Shown here: positions 1 through 12,202 of the stretch, one piece after another
Layout: each line of letters opens with the position of its first letter
Numbering within the stretch: position 1 is the stretch's first letter
NCBI GenBank assembly: GCA_002205965.3
Contig: NADL03000867.1
Span: 1-64,000 of the forward strand
From: Kappaphycus alvarezii
Taxonomy: Eukaryota; Rhodophyta; Florideophyceae; Gigartinales; Solieriaceae
Length of the DNA stretch: 64,000 nt
Reading direction: 5' to 3'
Made by a program: the position numbers and the translations under genes
The notes under the pieces: generated by a model
The model's database searches: none
Seen by the model: the letters and a program-made list of their open reading frames with translations, nothing else
What the model was told of the DNA's origin: nothing

Positions 1-3000
1 TTTGAAAATGTGAAAATATGTAATTTTTCATAATCAAAATAAATTTTCTCCGTTTTCTTGTGCTCAATCTCTAAATTAATCAATTGATTCTTTGGCTAAA
101 TTAAAGCTTTGACCATTTTTTGGAGAGAAAGAACAAAATGCAGAACAAGCTTTACTGGGAGACAGGAAAAATCTTACGCAGCGATCAGGGCAAGAGATCG
201 ATGACAAGTGGCGTGAACTGTGAGTTGCAGGATGAGATAGGAGATCGTGGTGAGGAGACGAAGGTATTCGGAAGAGGAGTTCGTATCGCGGCGGCGGGCA
301 AGATGAGAAGCAATGGCGGTCTGGATATCCTAGGCAGGCTTCTCCAGACAACAGAAAGTACCGAGACCTAAGTGGTGTAATTTAGATTGTACAGTAGTAC
401 GAATGTCAGCCTGGAAGATAGAAACCTATTTTTGGAAGACATTCGACGAAAGAAACTAAATAATTTCTGCTTCATTAATTAATTTAAGACTTAGCTATTT
501 CTCAGTGTAGAAATTGGAAAAATCAAGAAAGTTGAACCATTTAAGTAGCTAAATAAATCCAAGTTTTTTGTGTACCCGGGTATAATTGCATCTCAGCTCG
601 CCAGCGGGTACTGGCCTGAGCTCTTTGTGGGCAAAGAAGCAAATTCCGAATGATGTGGGCCAGATTTACTCATATAAATAATCTCAACATACGTAGGCGA
701 GTGATAGATAAACCGGACAACAGGTCTAGTGTAGTTCACCAATGAGATCGTCACATTCCACCGGAAAGATGATCAATGCGCAAATACTGTGTTGTAGACA
801 AATATTGTAGTCGCTTGGGATGAAATTCTTTTTCCGTACTAAAAATACAATCAAAGGAAAATAAAAGAATATTTTTGACTCAATTTGTGAGGAATTGCTT
901 CGCAAATTTTGATAAATTTTGCGAAAAGGGGTCTTTTGAGTAAGTTTTTAATGCTTTATGTCAGCAATTTGCAAGTCTTTAACATTTATAAATAATATTT
1001 AGTTCCTTCGGGACCAAAATGTTGAAACAGAGTGTATAAGCAGACATGTTATGGTGTATTTGCTAATATGCACATCAGACACATTCAATTTAACCCGAAA
1101 TCATTCTTCATTGAAATTTTTTGGTTCAACCCTAATATTATTTTGTAGACATTTTTACAAAAAAAGTATGTACCATACCAGCTGAAAACTATTTTCCGGG
1201 TTTGAGAAAAAGGAGAAACCTTTCAATTTGAGATGGATTCTGTTGTTGCAAGGACTCAGAAATATTATATGATGAATAAATATTTAAAAATTCCAGATTT
1301 ATCCGAATAAGAAAAAAGTGTGAATTTTTTTCAGTGGCAAAAAGAGTAAATAGCATATTTGAAAACAAATTACATGAAGAAATGTAAGTTTTGGTATAAA
1401 ATATAATTTTTGAATGCTTTGTTTATTTCTTTTACCCCAGCCTGAATTGAAAGTGGTTTGCTTTTAATAATTAATTAATTACAATAGAGGAGGAAAATCT
1501 TAGACAGTTCCTTTCAAATAATTAGTGAAGAATTGTAAATGACAATATCAATCTGATGCGATCTTTAAAGTAAAGTTAATGGCTATATAGGTCTCAGGAA
1601 AGGTCCTATATCAATGAAAAGGTGTAGGGCCCACTCAATTTTAACTTGAACTTGCGTGTACTGTAATTAGGACCCCTAAGAATTTTGAAATTGGCTATTG
1701 GACATGCTTGAGTTCCAATAAATGCTCTGTTATTGGTAATTATTATTCTCAAAATTTTTTAAAAGCAAGTTACGGAACGCTTAGTCCTCACATAACTCGC
1801 AATGAACGAGCAAAAATTACCGCTTAACGTGCAAAAATGAGCATAAGTCATATTATCAGATTTTATTCTGTGAAGAGCTAAATCTTAAAAGCATTTGAGA
1901 TGTACCATATTTATAGCAATTGTACAGTCATAATTATTGAAAGCGATTGAAGAGCCATCTTCATTGAGAAACAGGATTAGAGTTTGGACCTATTAAAATA
2001 TTTTTATGTTGCTATACCGAACAGACCGCCGTAAATATGTAAATTACGATTTCTTATGATAAACTCAATTCTTTTCCGTCAGAATCCCTCATCGTTAGAA
2101 AGAGAATGTTAAATTAGTAGAAATCGTGATATTTAAGCTTACTTCACTAAGTCGTTAGGTTTACCTGGAGCAGATTTTTCATATCTTGGAAAATCAAACT
2201 CAATCACTTTGCTCTCTCACAAACAAAATTTCACAATACAGAAACAAGATCTTAAGTTTTACTTTCGTAATAAAATCCTCCTTAGTCTCGGCTTCCTCAT
2301 AATCCGTATCCAAGCTCATGACGTCTCTTGCGTTGCAATCAACTTGGATTTTTTGAAAACTGATAGGATTTCCCTAATTCTAATTCCACTGACTTGATCA
2401 GAATTAACTTTTCACAGACATGGTGAAGATTAAATCGAATAGTATACGTTACGGCCAGAAATATCTCTCCTTCTCAGCAGAAACTATCTCTGAATCAGTT
2501 GGGACACATATGTAATAATTTAAAAAAGCGATCACAACTAATATCATTGTTTAGGCAATGTTTATCGTCTTCAGCCTCAAAAATTGTAACCTTTCCAGGT
2601 TTAAAAAAAGTAGGAACAAACCTACTGAGATACTAATAAGTCCTAGAGGGACATACAAAGCTTTTAATATATGTCCAGAATTCCATCAGGGTCCAAATCG
2701 CTTCCATGATACATTACCTTGAGTAACTTTCGTCTCTAATTGTAAACTTGCTTCAAACCTAGTACAATTGAACTATTTACTTCAATCGCAGCTTTGTATC
2801 AGTTACAGTCTATCCGGCAATGTCTAAAGAAGTTATATCACATCCGCCGACACACAGCGGGTGAGGTTGATAAAGATTCACAGATAAACGCGGCTGATTC
2901 CGGCCCAGCTTCTAGCAATTTCGGGAGCAAAGCTTTCCGACATGCTCCCAGGCTTCCAGGCTCCCAAACACCTAAATAAGGCCATTTTGAAATTCAAAGA

Positions 3001-3920
3001 TATATGAAGACCGAAATTATGCGGACTATCCTGACATGAGCAATCAACTGAGATATATACAATCATTAATTTTCGTGAAAAGGATGAAACATGTATTATT
3101 ATTAATTACTTGATTGACAAATATAGAAGAATTTTAATAACTGCATTACGCAGGGAGACCTTCGCTTTCCCGGGTTATTCGATTTTTGACTTCCGCCTAA
3201 GACAAAAATTGGAGGCAATGATGCGGAAAATATTGAGATTCTGAACGTTTAAGGACTCGGAGTTGATTTTTAATGTTGTTATAAAGAAACCCAAGAAAGT
3301 TGCAAACTTATCATGGTGGGCTTTCACGTCATAAGGGAGGTATACGAATCAGTTGAGGTGAGTGATACAGCCCTGGTTCTTAGTTGACGTATCGCAGCGG
3401 AATCGCTTGTGCAAACCAATAAAAATGCTTTCCTTACTGAAATAGTAGAAAAGAGAACCATCAAAAACCACATCCAACAATCGATTATTCGGCGGTATTT
3501 TTCTCAAGGCCAGTATTATTCAGAAAATTAAGGTAGATGTAGTACGGTACACACATTAGGAATGGATGGACTATATTCTTTTTTAATACTTAGGAATTAG
3601 TTCTCATTGGTAATAGCGCTACTAGTCTTAATGAACGCAGATTTGGATCGTTTTTCTATTTCTGCAAGTTATTGTCCATATTACTTTGACTGCAACGTAC
3701 ATTCCGTACTTCTTTGGCAGAAATTTATGAATGATAATCCTTTAACCGAAATAAGTGATCTCTATTTCTTATACGCAACGTATGACCGGCGTTGGAAGCC
3801 TTGGTATGGGACTGTGCCTTACATAATAAAACCTCTTATTATGTAAATCTACTAACAAATGTATTTTGCAATATATAACAGTCTTAAAGTCTCTTCGGCA
3901 ACTATTGATGTTATTCCAAG
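1..3920. other. AT-rich region without a recognisable gene
   Basis: Strongly AT-rich DNA with short homopolymer runs and dense stops in all frames. The only locally GC-richer patch is about 120-371. It holds an 83-codon open frame on the plus strand and an overlapping 91-codon frame on the minus strand. Neither matches a family I know and the composition is not convincing for coding. A second GC-richer patch near 2820-2960 also gives only short, unrecognised frames. I see no RNA gene, long repeat or LTR here. Confidence 0.5.
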
Positions 3921-3923
3921 GTC

Positions 3924-4018
3924 CAAAGGTTTGGGTATTTTCACTTTTGAAAGATATATTCGCTCTATTCTAAAATTTTCCAGACGATAGAAATCGACTA
4001 TATATAATGCCGACGCAT
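3924..4018 (-). mobile_element. LINE 3'-end relic (family A tail)
   Basis: The plus strand reads as a diverged copy of the tail found at 13833-13930. Shared landmarks in order are aaaggtttgggt, a tt-tcac/act-tt block, gatatat, ttttccagac, gaaatcgac and gccgac. On the minus strand this is the 3' end of LINE family A, whose other copies lie at 13833-14051 and 52016-52117. Only the non-coding tail is left, and it is the most diverged copy in the window. It is probably a 5'-truncated insertion. Confidence 0.55.
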
Positions 4019-4869
4019 GAATGAGGGGGGGGCTAAGTTCCCTAGAAGACCACCTTCTAGTCATGATCTAAGATATTATTGATTTAATTTTCTGTTTCGG
4101 ATATTCTTATCAATATATCACTACTAAATAAATTTTTATAGTTTAAATCTCATAATGATGTCTATATAAGGCAAGTTTCGAGACAGGAACTCCAAAAAGA
4201 ATAGAAAAATCATTCATCTTTTTTCGACCAGTCAGAAATATAAACAACTAACCAAACAAACAAGAAACTGAATAATCAAAATTCTGTAGCTCTAACTCTC
4301 TCAATTGTTGCATAATGTACACATTAATTAAACACTTGAAATACGTACGTACTTACAGTTATGTGTCATACATTGATATACGAGAGAATGTAGTAATTTG
4401 ACTGATTTTCATATTTAAATGGCAGACTGCTGAGTAATTTGCAAAAAATAGCTTTTGAACGTTTCTTTTTAATTTTACATTGAAAAAGTAAGTCCAGTTC
4501 GTCTTTTTCTTCTAGACTCTTCTTCTAAATAATCATTTTTGTGAATTGAGGCTGCAGCAGTAGTGGCTTAACGGAAATATACAGTCATTACAAAATTATT
4601 CTTACATTAGAGAGAATGTGATTTACGTTTTGGGCTGATTTCGCAGATCAAATTAATGTATTGTTGCATAATTTTTTCATTGTAAATTAAATTTACAATT
4701 CAGATTATGAATTGATACCAGAAATGATCTAAATTACAGAAATGACAGGCTTTTGACTAATAGATGAACTAAACATACAAAATAGAAAGAATATAACGAA
4801 CACAAACTTTTTGCAAAAAGATATAATTATTTTATATACAGAAAAAACAAATTTACGAAGTCACATACT
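4019..4869. other. AT-rich spacer, nothing recognised
   Basis: About 850 bases of AT-rich DNA with a run of eight G near 4024 and no sustained open frame. No repeat or RNA gene was seen. Confidence 0.45.
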
Positions 4870-5493
4870 ACTGACTCCACTATTATGTAAATCAAGCACC
4901 ACAGAAACACCTTATTCCATGTAACTTGCCCTACTTCCTAGCTCAACCGACACTTGCCTTGTACTTCGCACGGTAGCACGGTTGGGCCAATCCGTGTATT
5001 TCTATTTTCGTCAAGCTCAACTCTCTGAAATTTTCCCCATTCAATCTACCCATCTTATAGAAGAATTAAATAAAAATACGCTCAAATATAATGCTATTTA
5101 TCCCGAGCATTTGTCTATTGGAATCCCAGTCTCCACCATACTTGAGTGTTGAAATAAACATGAAGAGGACATTTTTTAATTTTTATCCATATTTTTGACC
5201 TCGGCCTCCTTCATACTGAGCACGGATCGATTGCTCCATAATTATCCATAAAGCATCAACTTACAAAAGAGATAAGTTCATCATTTCCATAGCTACTCCA
5301 GATCCTCCAGATTCCGTTAAAGCGTCCATAAGCGGGCAGTCCGATTCCTCATTGTCCGACTCCGACTCAGTTTCCTTCTAGTTCTTGTAGAAGTCGGTGA
5401 ATTCTTTCATACTGCTTCACGCTTTTTCCGCCATAAAGCGTAAAATATTCCCAGTGAAGGTGCCTCTTCCATTTTTTTGCTCCATTCCTATTT
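4870..5493 (-). pseudogene. decayed DDE transposase (DDE_Tnp_4/Harbinger-like), N-terminal half
   Basis: Read on the minus strand from about 5484, one frame gives MEQKNGRGTFTGN, then an acidic stretch ESESDNEESDCPLMDA, then NVLFMFISTLKYGGDWDSN. It has at least four in-frame stops. The stretch aligns by eye with the N-terminal half of the relic at 30575-31800, where SDSDDEAEGESPVIDL is followed by EDMLFMPLGVLKNGTKWD. That second relic carries recognisable DDE motifs, so this one is assigned by kinship and not by its own catalytic residues. Similarity fades below about 4950. No terminal inverted repeats were found. It is the most decayed of three copies in the window. Confidence 0.5.
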
Positions 5494-5782
5494 TTGGCTA
5501 AGGGTGTAAAACTTTTCTCTTTCATAGGCCAAATTTCATTTTTGTTTGAATTAATTATGTCGAATAGATAATTGGGGTGTATGGAGTTTCGGTTTTGCAG
5601 TTCTTAGTTGTGTGGGACTATTTGCTCTAGGTTTTTGTTTCAATTCTGAAAGGGGGATACAGTAACGAATCTTTTTAATTTTATAATTTTTGAAGAAGTG
5701 GGAGATATATTTCCCCCGCATTGTTCCTGCATTTTGGTGGTAGCATGAAATCCCTTCAAAACTAGGCTCAAATACATCTTCA

Positions 5783-6640
5783 GTGAGCTGCGTGCCTGTG
5801 GCTGGCGACAGAATTTTCTACGTGATCATTCCGCGGATGAACACACGCCACACCCAGCGCATAGACTCGCCGCTTCGACCGCCGCTTTCGTCCATTCGTA
5901 GTTGCCTCGTTCGAATGAGTTCCACCGAGAACGGAGCACCAAGTGCTCCACCACACATTACAGGTACTGTTTTCTTTGTTGCCCCCGTCTCTGCCCCAGT
6001 GCTGAGCAGTGTCGATCCTATCGACGTCGCACGTTTCCTCAAAGAATGGGAGAGATATGAATTAGAAATCGCTGCTAAGCAGGTTGAAGTCCCTTCCCTC
6101 AAACCGATTCCGTACTCCGCAAGTATTGACCGATCCCTTCTCAAGAACCTTTTTCATGGGAAAGTTCGACTCTACCGCATCCGAAGCAACAGAGGTCACA
6201 GGACTGAATGATGTGCACATCAAGATGCACATAAAGTCTATCGTCTCCCGCTCAAACGAAACACCTATGGATCCAGCACTCGTCGAGCGAGCTCTTGATA
6301 GATGGTCTATGCCGACACATATTCTCAGCGCCGATGCTAGAGTTACACATTTCTGCTCCGATTCTTTCGACCGTCTGGAAACCGTTGGACATGGATACTT
6401 CCGCGAGGAAAATCCCAAGAAATGCGTCAACCTTCACAGGTTTAGAGCATAGGATTGAAGATCCTGAGGTCATAGGTTCAAATCCTATTCTGGACTCAAT
6501 CAGCGTCTGTAGCCAGCAGTGCTAAAACGCGAGATGCGCAAGTTAGTATCTTACGATGAGGGGGTTGGAAAAAGACTTAAAGAAGTTCATTTCGGCCCTG
6601 TAGCGAGAAGCTATCAATTGTCAAGTTTATGGTGCTGACA
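5783..6640 (+). mobile_element. gypsy gag-like region (fossil)
   Basis: The translation is Ser/Pro-rich at the start, then has a helical gag-like stretch (FLKEWERYELEIAAK). Further on it has charged segments such as LKREMRKLVSYDEG, typical of Ty3 gag from algae and oomycetes. A knuckle-like segment with Cys and His residues (HCLHDCKDCPKEIK) follows near 6800. It sits directly upstream of the protease/RT part of the same element. It is broken and not translatable as a whole. A tRNA-like remnant is embedded in it at 6433-6497. Confidence 0.55.
6433..6497 (+). pseudogene. tRNA-Phe(GAA)-like remnant
   Basis: From about 6441 the sequence runs like the 3' two-thirds of a tRNA. The D-arm end is TTTAGAGCA. 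The anticodon stem TAGGA/TCCTG closes a 7-base loop TTGAAGA with anticodon GAA (6457-6459, Phe). A variable region AGGTC follows, then a T stem ATAGG/CCTAT with loop TTCAAAT. The last bases TCTGGAC would be the 3' acceptor strand, but no complementary 5' acceptor strand or proper D-arm is present upstream. It is therefore a remnant and not a working gene. Its AT-rich T-arm looks more like an organellar tRNA than a nuclear one, though this is only an impression. Confidence 0.55.
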
Positions 6641-6736
6641 CAAAGCATCCTCCGACGAATCTAGGAACAAGTAAGTCTAGCTCGAACAAGAGTATGTCGA
6701 AGGTTATCGATCGCGATAATTAAGTACCCACGGTAG

Positions 6737-8805
6737 ATGGTGAAAGCAAAGAAACTAACTTTGCTCTTATGGGAGGAACACAGTGCTAAAGGTATTCGCC
6801 ACTGCCTCCACGACTGTAAGGACTGTCCAAAGGAAATCAAGGACAATCTTTTCGAAGAGCATCGCTCTGAGAAGGGTAGCGGAGCGAAGCGCACCACCGG
6901 CGCCCATGGCACTGCCTCCAAAAGCGTCGTTTTCAACTCTACTTTTGGAGGGAATTACATATCCAATATCTATGCAGACAACTGCTTTGACAAAAAACAT
7001 TCTGGATAATCATACGCTGAGTGAATTCAAAAAGAACGATATAGATCACTCTGTCGAGAACCTATCCTGTCCGCGCGAGTTTGACGTGGCTGCTAGCCTC
7101 CCAGATGGTACTCCAGCTTCGTTAATTTGCAACAAAGTCGTGACTGTAGACACAGAGCTACATATCAGGCATGGATTCACTCTCGTTCTACGTGGTGTTC
7201 GATGGCTCGTTACCGACTATTGGGCCGACCAATCCTATAGGCGCTTGGCCTCAACACACGCGATATTCTCGCCGCTGCAGCTGATAGGCATGCAGGGGTT
7301 GTCGAAGTCTCAGATTTATTCACTACAAACGCCAAAAGCTCGCCTAAAGGGAAAATAGCCCGAATAATGGAAGGTGTTTATGATGCCGATGGAGGCGCGG
7401 AAAGCTCCGAACTCAGCGGTGGAGACGGCTGGCTAGACCTCGGACCGGAAAATCCAGACGAAAAGGAAACTGTTCTCGCACAAAAGCTGAACGAGGCTGG
7501 CAGCAATGGCATGATTGAAACAGGTCTAAAAGCCCTCTCGAACATGATTCGCGAACTGGACGATGTCATCAGGCTTAAGCTCGACACCGGAAAGACCGCT
7601 GATATAGAACCGCTTCGTGTCAATCTTAAGCCCGGCACTGTTCCAGTCCGTGCTAAAAAACGTCGCTACCCGCCTCCCAAAAGGGTTTTTATGATTCGAT
7701 TGGTTAACCAACTCCTCAAGCTTGATTTTGTCAATAACTTTACTGCATCGGAATGGGTCTCTGCTCCACTCATTGTACCCAAGCCACCACCACTAATGTA
7801 CAGTATAACAGTGGACTACCGCCCCGTCAACAATACTACCATCCAGACCTTTTGGCCTATGCCGAACATCGAATCTGAACTAGCAGACGCGAAAGGTGCT
7901 AAAGCATTTGCAGCTATTGAATTCTGCAGTGGGTATTGGCAAGCTCCGCTACATGTCGAAAGTCAACCTCTTTTTGGGTTCATGACTCCGAATGGTGTGG
8001 TCATGCCGACTAGGACCACGCAGGGCGGAATGAACTCCGCAGCTAACTTTAAAGAGAAATTAGCTAACTGTTTTTCTGAGCTTCGTCGGAACTTTAAGGC
8101 ATGGATCGACGATTTTATGGTTTTTGTCGTTGGTTAGGACCACCTCCTTCACCTTCTCTGCCGTTTTTTCGAAGTATGTAGAGCTCGACGGCTCATCTTT
8201 TCAGTTCCTAAGTCTAAGTTCTATCTTTTCGAAGCTCCCTTTTGTGGCCGGATCATCGACTGGTACGGCGTTCATTTTAATTCGAAAAATCTCTATGGCC
8301 TACAGGATTGTGAACCCCCACGTACTGCTGGGGAATTATGAGAGTATGTATATGGTGTGTCTTGGATTTCTACCAGCATCCCCAGATTTTCTGAACGGGT
8401 CGCGCCTTTGCGCGAGCTCTTGGAAAAGGCATACGCAAAGACCGGTGGCATCCGTAAGAAAAAGTCCATCTCGAAGTTCACCCTAAAAGAACTTGGCTGG
8501 GACACTTCACATACCGCAGATTTTATGGATCTACAAGAGCAGCTTCAAGAAGCAACTCTCCTCTCACACCGAGATCCTTCTACGACCTTTTGCGTGCTCA
8601 CTGACGCACCCGATAAGCATTGGGAGGTACGTGCAACACAGTGCGATGAGTCTGAACTGGCAAAGCAAGTTGAGGATCAAGCTCATCAGCCCTTGGACTT
8701 CCTCAGCGGTACAGCTCAGACCGTGAGGAGCACTGGTGTACGTACGGACGAGAGACTTTCGCCGTTGTCTAAGATTTTCGCAAATTTGATTACTTGCTCG
8801 CATGC
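6737..8805 (+). mobile_element. gypsy protease/reverse transcriptase/RNase H region (fossil)
   Basis: The stretch 7367-8137 is clearly Ty3-type reverse transcriptase. It has the pre-RT segment PVRAKKRRYPPPKR and the fingers segment APLIVPKPPP. It then has VDYRPVNNTT, the QAPLHVES block, a GGMNSAANF block and the catalytic-type IDDFMVF. The following part, to about 8800, keeps RNase H-like pieces such as FCVLTDAPDKHW and PLDFLSG. The upstream part, about 6780-7358, includes a protease-like VAASLPDGTPASLI region. The fossil is broken. It ends where the copia 5' LTR begins. Confidence 0.75.
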
Positions 8806-9225
8806 TGATGACGAAATGGTCACTTGCACCTCTCGCCACTTTAGATTAAGGCCAAATATTGTGATAACAGTTAATAGACGAGCCGGTGATGTCTACTCTG
8901 TTCAGGGCACTCATGTGGATCGACACGTGTAGGCGGTGGCAGTCTTTTGGAATGCCATGTGCGATGTGACACGTTTCTGTGATGGAAAACGCATGGGTGA
9001 TAAATGTAAGCTACAGATCTACCTTTGGTATGACACGTGATTGATACTGACACATGCACTTCACATGTGTGCAACTGACACTACCACAATTCACGTCCAC
9101 CGGCGTTGATTGATCTTGATGTTGAAAACAGAGGAGATTAGAAGAAAAGGTACGAATGGGGACTGAGGTTCGAACACAATAAACCAAAAGGGAGATTGAT
9201 CATCGATTCATCTATTCAAACTACC
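8806..9225 (+). repeat. copia 5' LTR
   Basis: It begins TGATGACGAAATGG and ends at AAACTACC. It repeats at 13756-14403, apart from a 219-base LINE insertion with its 9-base target duplication in the downstream copy. The first base follows directly on gypsy RNase H-like sequence. The primer-binding site lies 12 bases after its end. Confidence 0.9.
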
Positions 9226-9237
9226 TTTGTCAACTAT

Positions 9238-9253
9238 AGGTTATGGGCCCAGG
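9238..9253 (+). promoter_or_regulatory. primer-binding site complementary to initiator tRNA-Met anticodon arm
   Basis: The sequence AGGTTATGGGCCCAGG lies just inside the 5' LTR. GGTTATGGGCCC is nearly complementary to the anticodon stem-loop of eukaryotic initiator tRNA-Met (GGGCTCATAACC), with one difference. Priming from a cut half of initiator tRNA-Met is known for Drosophila copia and relatives. The assignment here is inferred from position and complementarity. Confidence 0.6.
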
Positions 9254-9501
9254 AAGTCGACTTTTGCAGACTTAATCGCTTCACTGCTAACATGTTTCAC
9301 ATTTTCAACCTTCAAAATTCATGGTCTTACGTTCGGGGACGTATCTGACCTTTGAAGTCCAATACTCCAAGTGTGGGAGCTACCTTGCAAAGTGTGCTGT
9401 ACTTGTGTCGATTCGTTCAACGGATATTGGTAACTTCTTTTTCACTCTCAATTCGTCTGCTCATTTAAATATTTAAATATTTCGTACCGTCGACGACTTG
9501 C

Positions 9502-10479
9502 TTGTTTGGTATGTCCGACAATGGCGTCGACAGAGATGGGACTAATGGTCTCAAATTATCTCTTTTTCATGGCACAAGAGGTGAAGATTATAGTTTGTGG
9601 CGTCATCGCCCTCGTGCTCCGTGCCGTTTAAAAGGCGTTTGGCGGGTTGTTGATGCAATTTCCCCAACCTCGAAAAGCACGACGCCCGAGTCTGTCTTTG
9701 ATGCACCCGTTCATCGTGATGTTCGAGACCAGGCTAAACGTGTGAAAGCCTGTGGAATCATCATCTGTGCTCTTGGGGATGCTCCGCTCCATGTGGTCAT
9801 GTAGGTCGATGATGACCTTGCTCTGATGCTCAAGCTTCTGGATTCTCGTTATGCTTCGAACCGCACGGTGTCTAGGATTGTGGTGCAGACTCATTTGTTC
9901 CGCATGAGATATACAGGACAGAACATGTCCAGCTATATTGATCAGTATACCTCCCTTTTCTCACAGCTGGGGCGTATGAGCAAGGACTATTCCATTCCCG
10001 ATAGTCACGAGGCACCCATTCTCTTGGCCTCCATTGATCCTTCATGTTTCCTGGAATCAACTGCAGCTGCACTTCGAACTAAGGATGCTATCGATCTCAC
10101 CTGGGACTATGTCGCTACTACCCTGATTGATGAGTACAACTCAAAAATGTCTCTCTGTTCAGGCTCGGTTGAGGCGTCGAAAGTTAAGTCCCGTCGTAAA
10201 AATAAAATGGAGAGCGCATCTGGTTATCTCCACCATCACCACGTTGGTCATGGCGAGCATTCCGAATCTGATGATCCACTTGACATTGAGTCCACAGTAC
10301 GGGTACTTGCGGCGGCACTCAAGTCTAGTAAGCAGGGATCCACAAAAACGCATCATTGGGACTTCTGCGGCAGGTCCGGGCACACTGCTGACAGCTGTTA
10401 CCTCAACCCCGACAATCCCAACAACAAGCTCCCGCCAAAAGTGCAACAGATGTTTGCTGCTCATGCCAAAAAACGATAG
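9502..10479 (+). mobile_element. copia gag region (fossil)
   Basis: It starts about 275 bases after the LTR with a Met-led frame and contains the copia gag landmark LKLLDSRYASNRTVSRI. It ends in a retroviral-type zinc knuckle around 10357-10400 (DFCGRSGHTADSC). This layout and length, about 320 residues ending in a knuckle, match Ty1/copia gag (UBN2-type). The region is broken. Confidence 0.8.
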
Positions 10480-10484
10480 CGCAA

Positions 10485-11917
10485 ATGCTGCAGTTAGGAG
10501 TTCGTGGAAGCGTTCTGGCAAAGATTCGAGCAAGGTGCCCAAGATGTAAATCGCAGGAGCCATACTTGAGAAGACTACTGTTACGCCCACGGGAGATCAG
10601 GGAACCTATGCCGACAGTGGGGCAACTTTTCATTGCTTCCATTCTAGGGAATTCTTTGTGCCCAAATCTATGGTTCCATGTGCCACACGTACAATCATGC
10701 TCGCAGATCAGACTTCTGTCTCCGCCAGCTTCTGCGGGGACTTCGTGCTGCCGTTTGAAAATGCCAACATTCGCCTGACAAAAGTGCTATACATTCCGGA
10801 AAAGGGGTATAACTTGGTTTCTACCGCACGTCTGGCTGATCACGGTATTGAGTCTCACTTTCGCCGCACTGAAGTGCGGCTGATACTCTATTCCGATGAA
10901 CTCATAATTGGGTCTGGCCCACGTCACGCTGTATCTGGCATGTATGTCTTGCCCAATCCTCTTTCTCAGACTTTGGAGCAGCAGGCATTGCTGACATCGG
11001 ATGATAAAAAATCTGCTCAAACCCAGCTCTGGCACCGGCGACTTGCTCACTTGAACGTCAGGGAACTTTGTCGCATTCAAAATCATGCAGACTTTGTTCC
11101 TAAGTTGAGTAACAATTTGGATATATGCCGGGTGTGCCGACTTGGAAAGGCCCACAAGTTGCCGTTTCCTGGTAAGTTTCACCACGCGGATGCAGTTGGT
11201 GACCTTACATATTCGGATATTGTGGGTCCTCTGATAAGGTCATTCCCAAACGGTTTCCGCTACGCATGCACGTTTCTTTACGATCACTCCAGATATCTGG
11301 TGGTGGCATGCATGAAGCGCCGCAGTATGCTGGGTGAAGTGCTAGAGATAGCCTCTGCAAAGTTCGTTGACCTCGGAGAAAAAGAGATATCCAAGATCCA
11401 TTCTGATGGTGCCAAAGAGCACCATCATTTGCAAAACGATTTGGGAGTAGTTAGTGAAGGAAAAAAGTCCTTCTCTCCCCCTTGTACACCGGAACTCAAC
11501 GGCATTGCTGAGCGCGTCAACAGAAAATTGGAGGATGCCCCCCGCAGATTGCTCATCCAGGCGATTCTACTACTGCGTCTATGGGCTTTTGCGCTGAAAC
11601 ATGTCAACTACGTGCGCAACAGGGTCCCGCACTCGACTATCGGTACGATTCCATTCCTGGTTATGACTGATTAGAAGCCGGATTTGAAGCATGTGTGAGC
11701 GTTTGGGTGTACTGCATATGTGTTACGGCTTCCACGTGGATCCAAGTTCGAGTCACGTACACTTGAGGTAGTTTATTTGGAGACTGTTCAACATGATATC
11801 TACAGGGTGCTAGTGAGTGATGACTATTGTAAGCCACGACTGATTGATTCTCGACACGTTACTTTCGACCAATCAAAGTTCCCAGGAGCACCGGGCCTGA
11901 CAGACTGTGTATATTAA
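10485..11917 (+). mobile_element. copia protease and integrase region (fossil)
   Basis: The GAG-pre-integrase zinc-binding stretch is plain: LWHRRLAHLNVREL, then CRVCRLGKAHKLPF. The integrase core follows with TYSDIVGPL, then HSDGAKEHHHL and ELNGIAERVNRKL, which hold the DDE residues. The preceding segment near 10670-10840 has the protease-side pattern KVLYIPEKGYNLVS that follows the active site in copia proteases. The integrase C-terminal part continues to about 11917. It is broken. Confidence 0.85.
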
Positions 11918-12202
11918 AGCGACTCAACGGATGAGGAATACGAAATTGACGCAGTTAAATCCGAGGCCTCGCTCAATTCTGACATGGAGGTCAGCCTATG
12001 TGAGGCATCTGAGACAGTTGAGAAAGGCAACCATGTAGAAGACGCACTAGGCTGGGACAAGTTTGTACTCGAACACATCCCAGATTTCGACGTTGACGAA
12101 GATGCCCCTGGACCAGATGCAACTGCTTTATCTAACAGTTCCCGCTATCTTAGTCGTCAACGCAAAGCTCCAAGATGTTATGTTGCTTCGTTCGCACATT
12201 GA

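Noticed and set aside
120-371. 83-codon frame near the left edge
   Set aside because: No motif, overlapped by an equally long antisense frame, and no upstream or downstream gene context.
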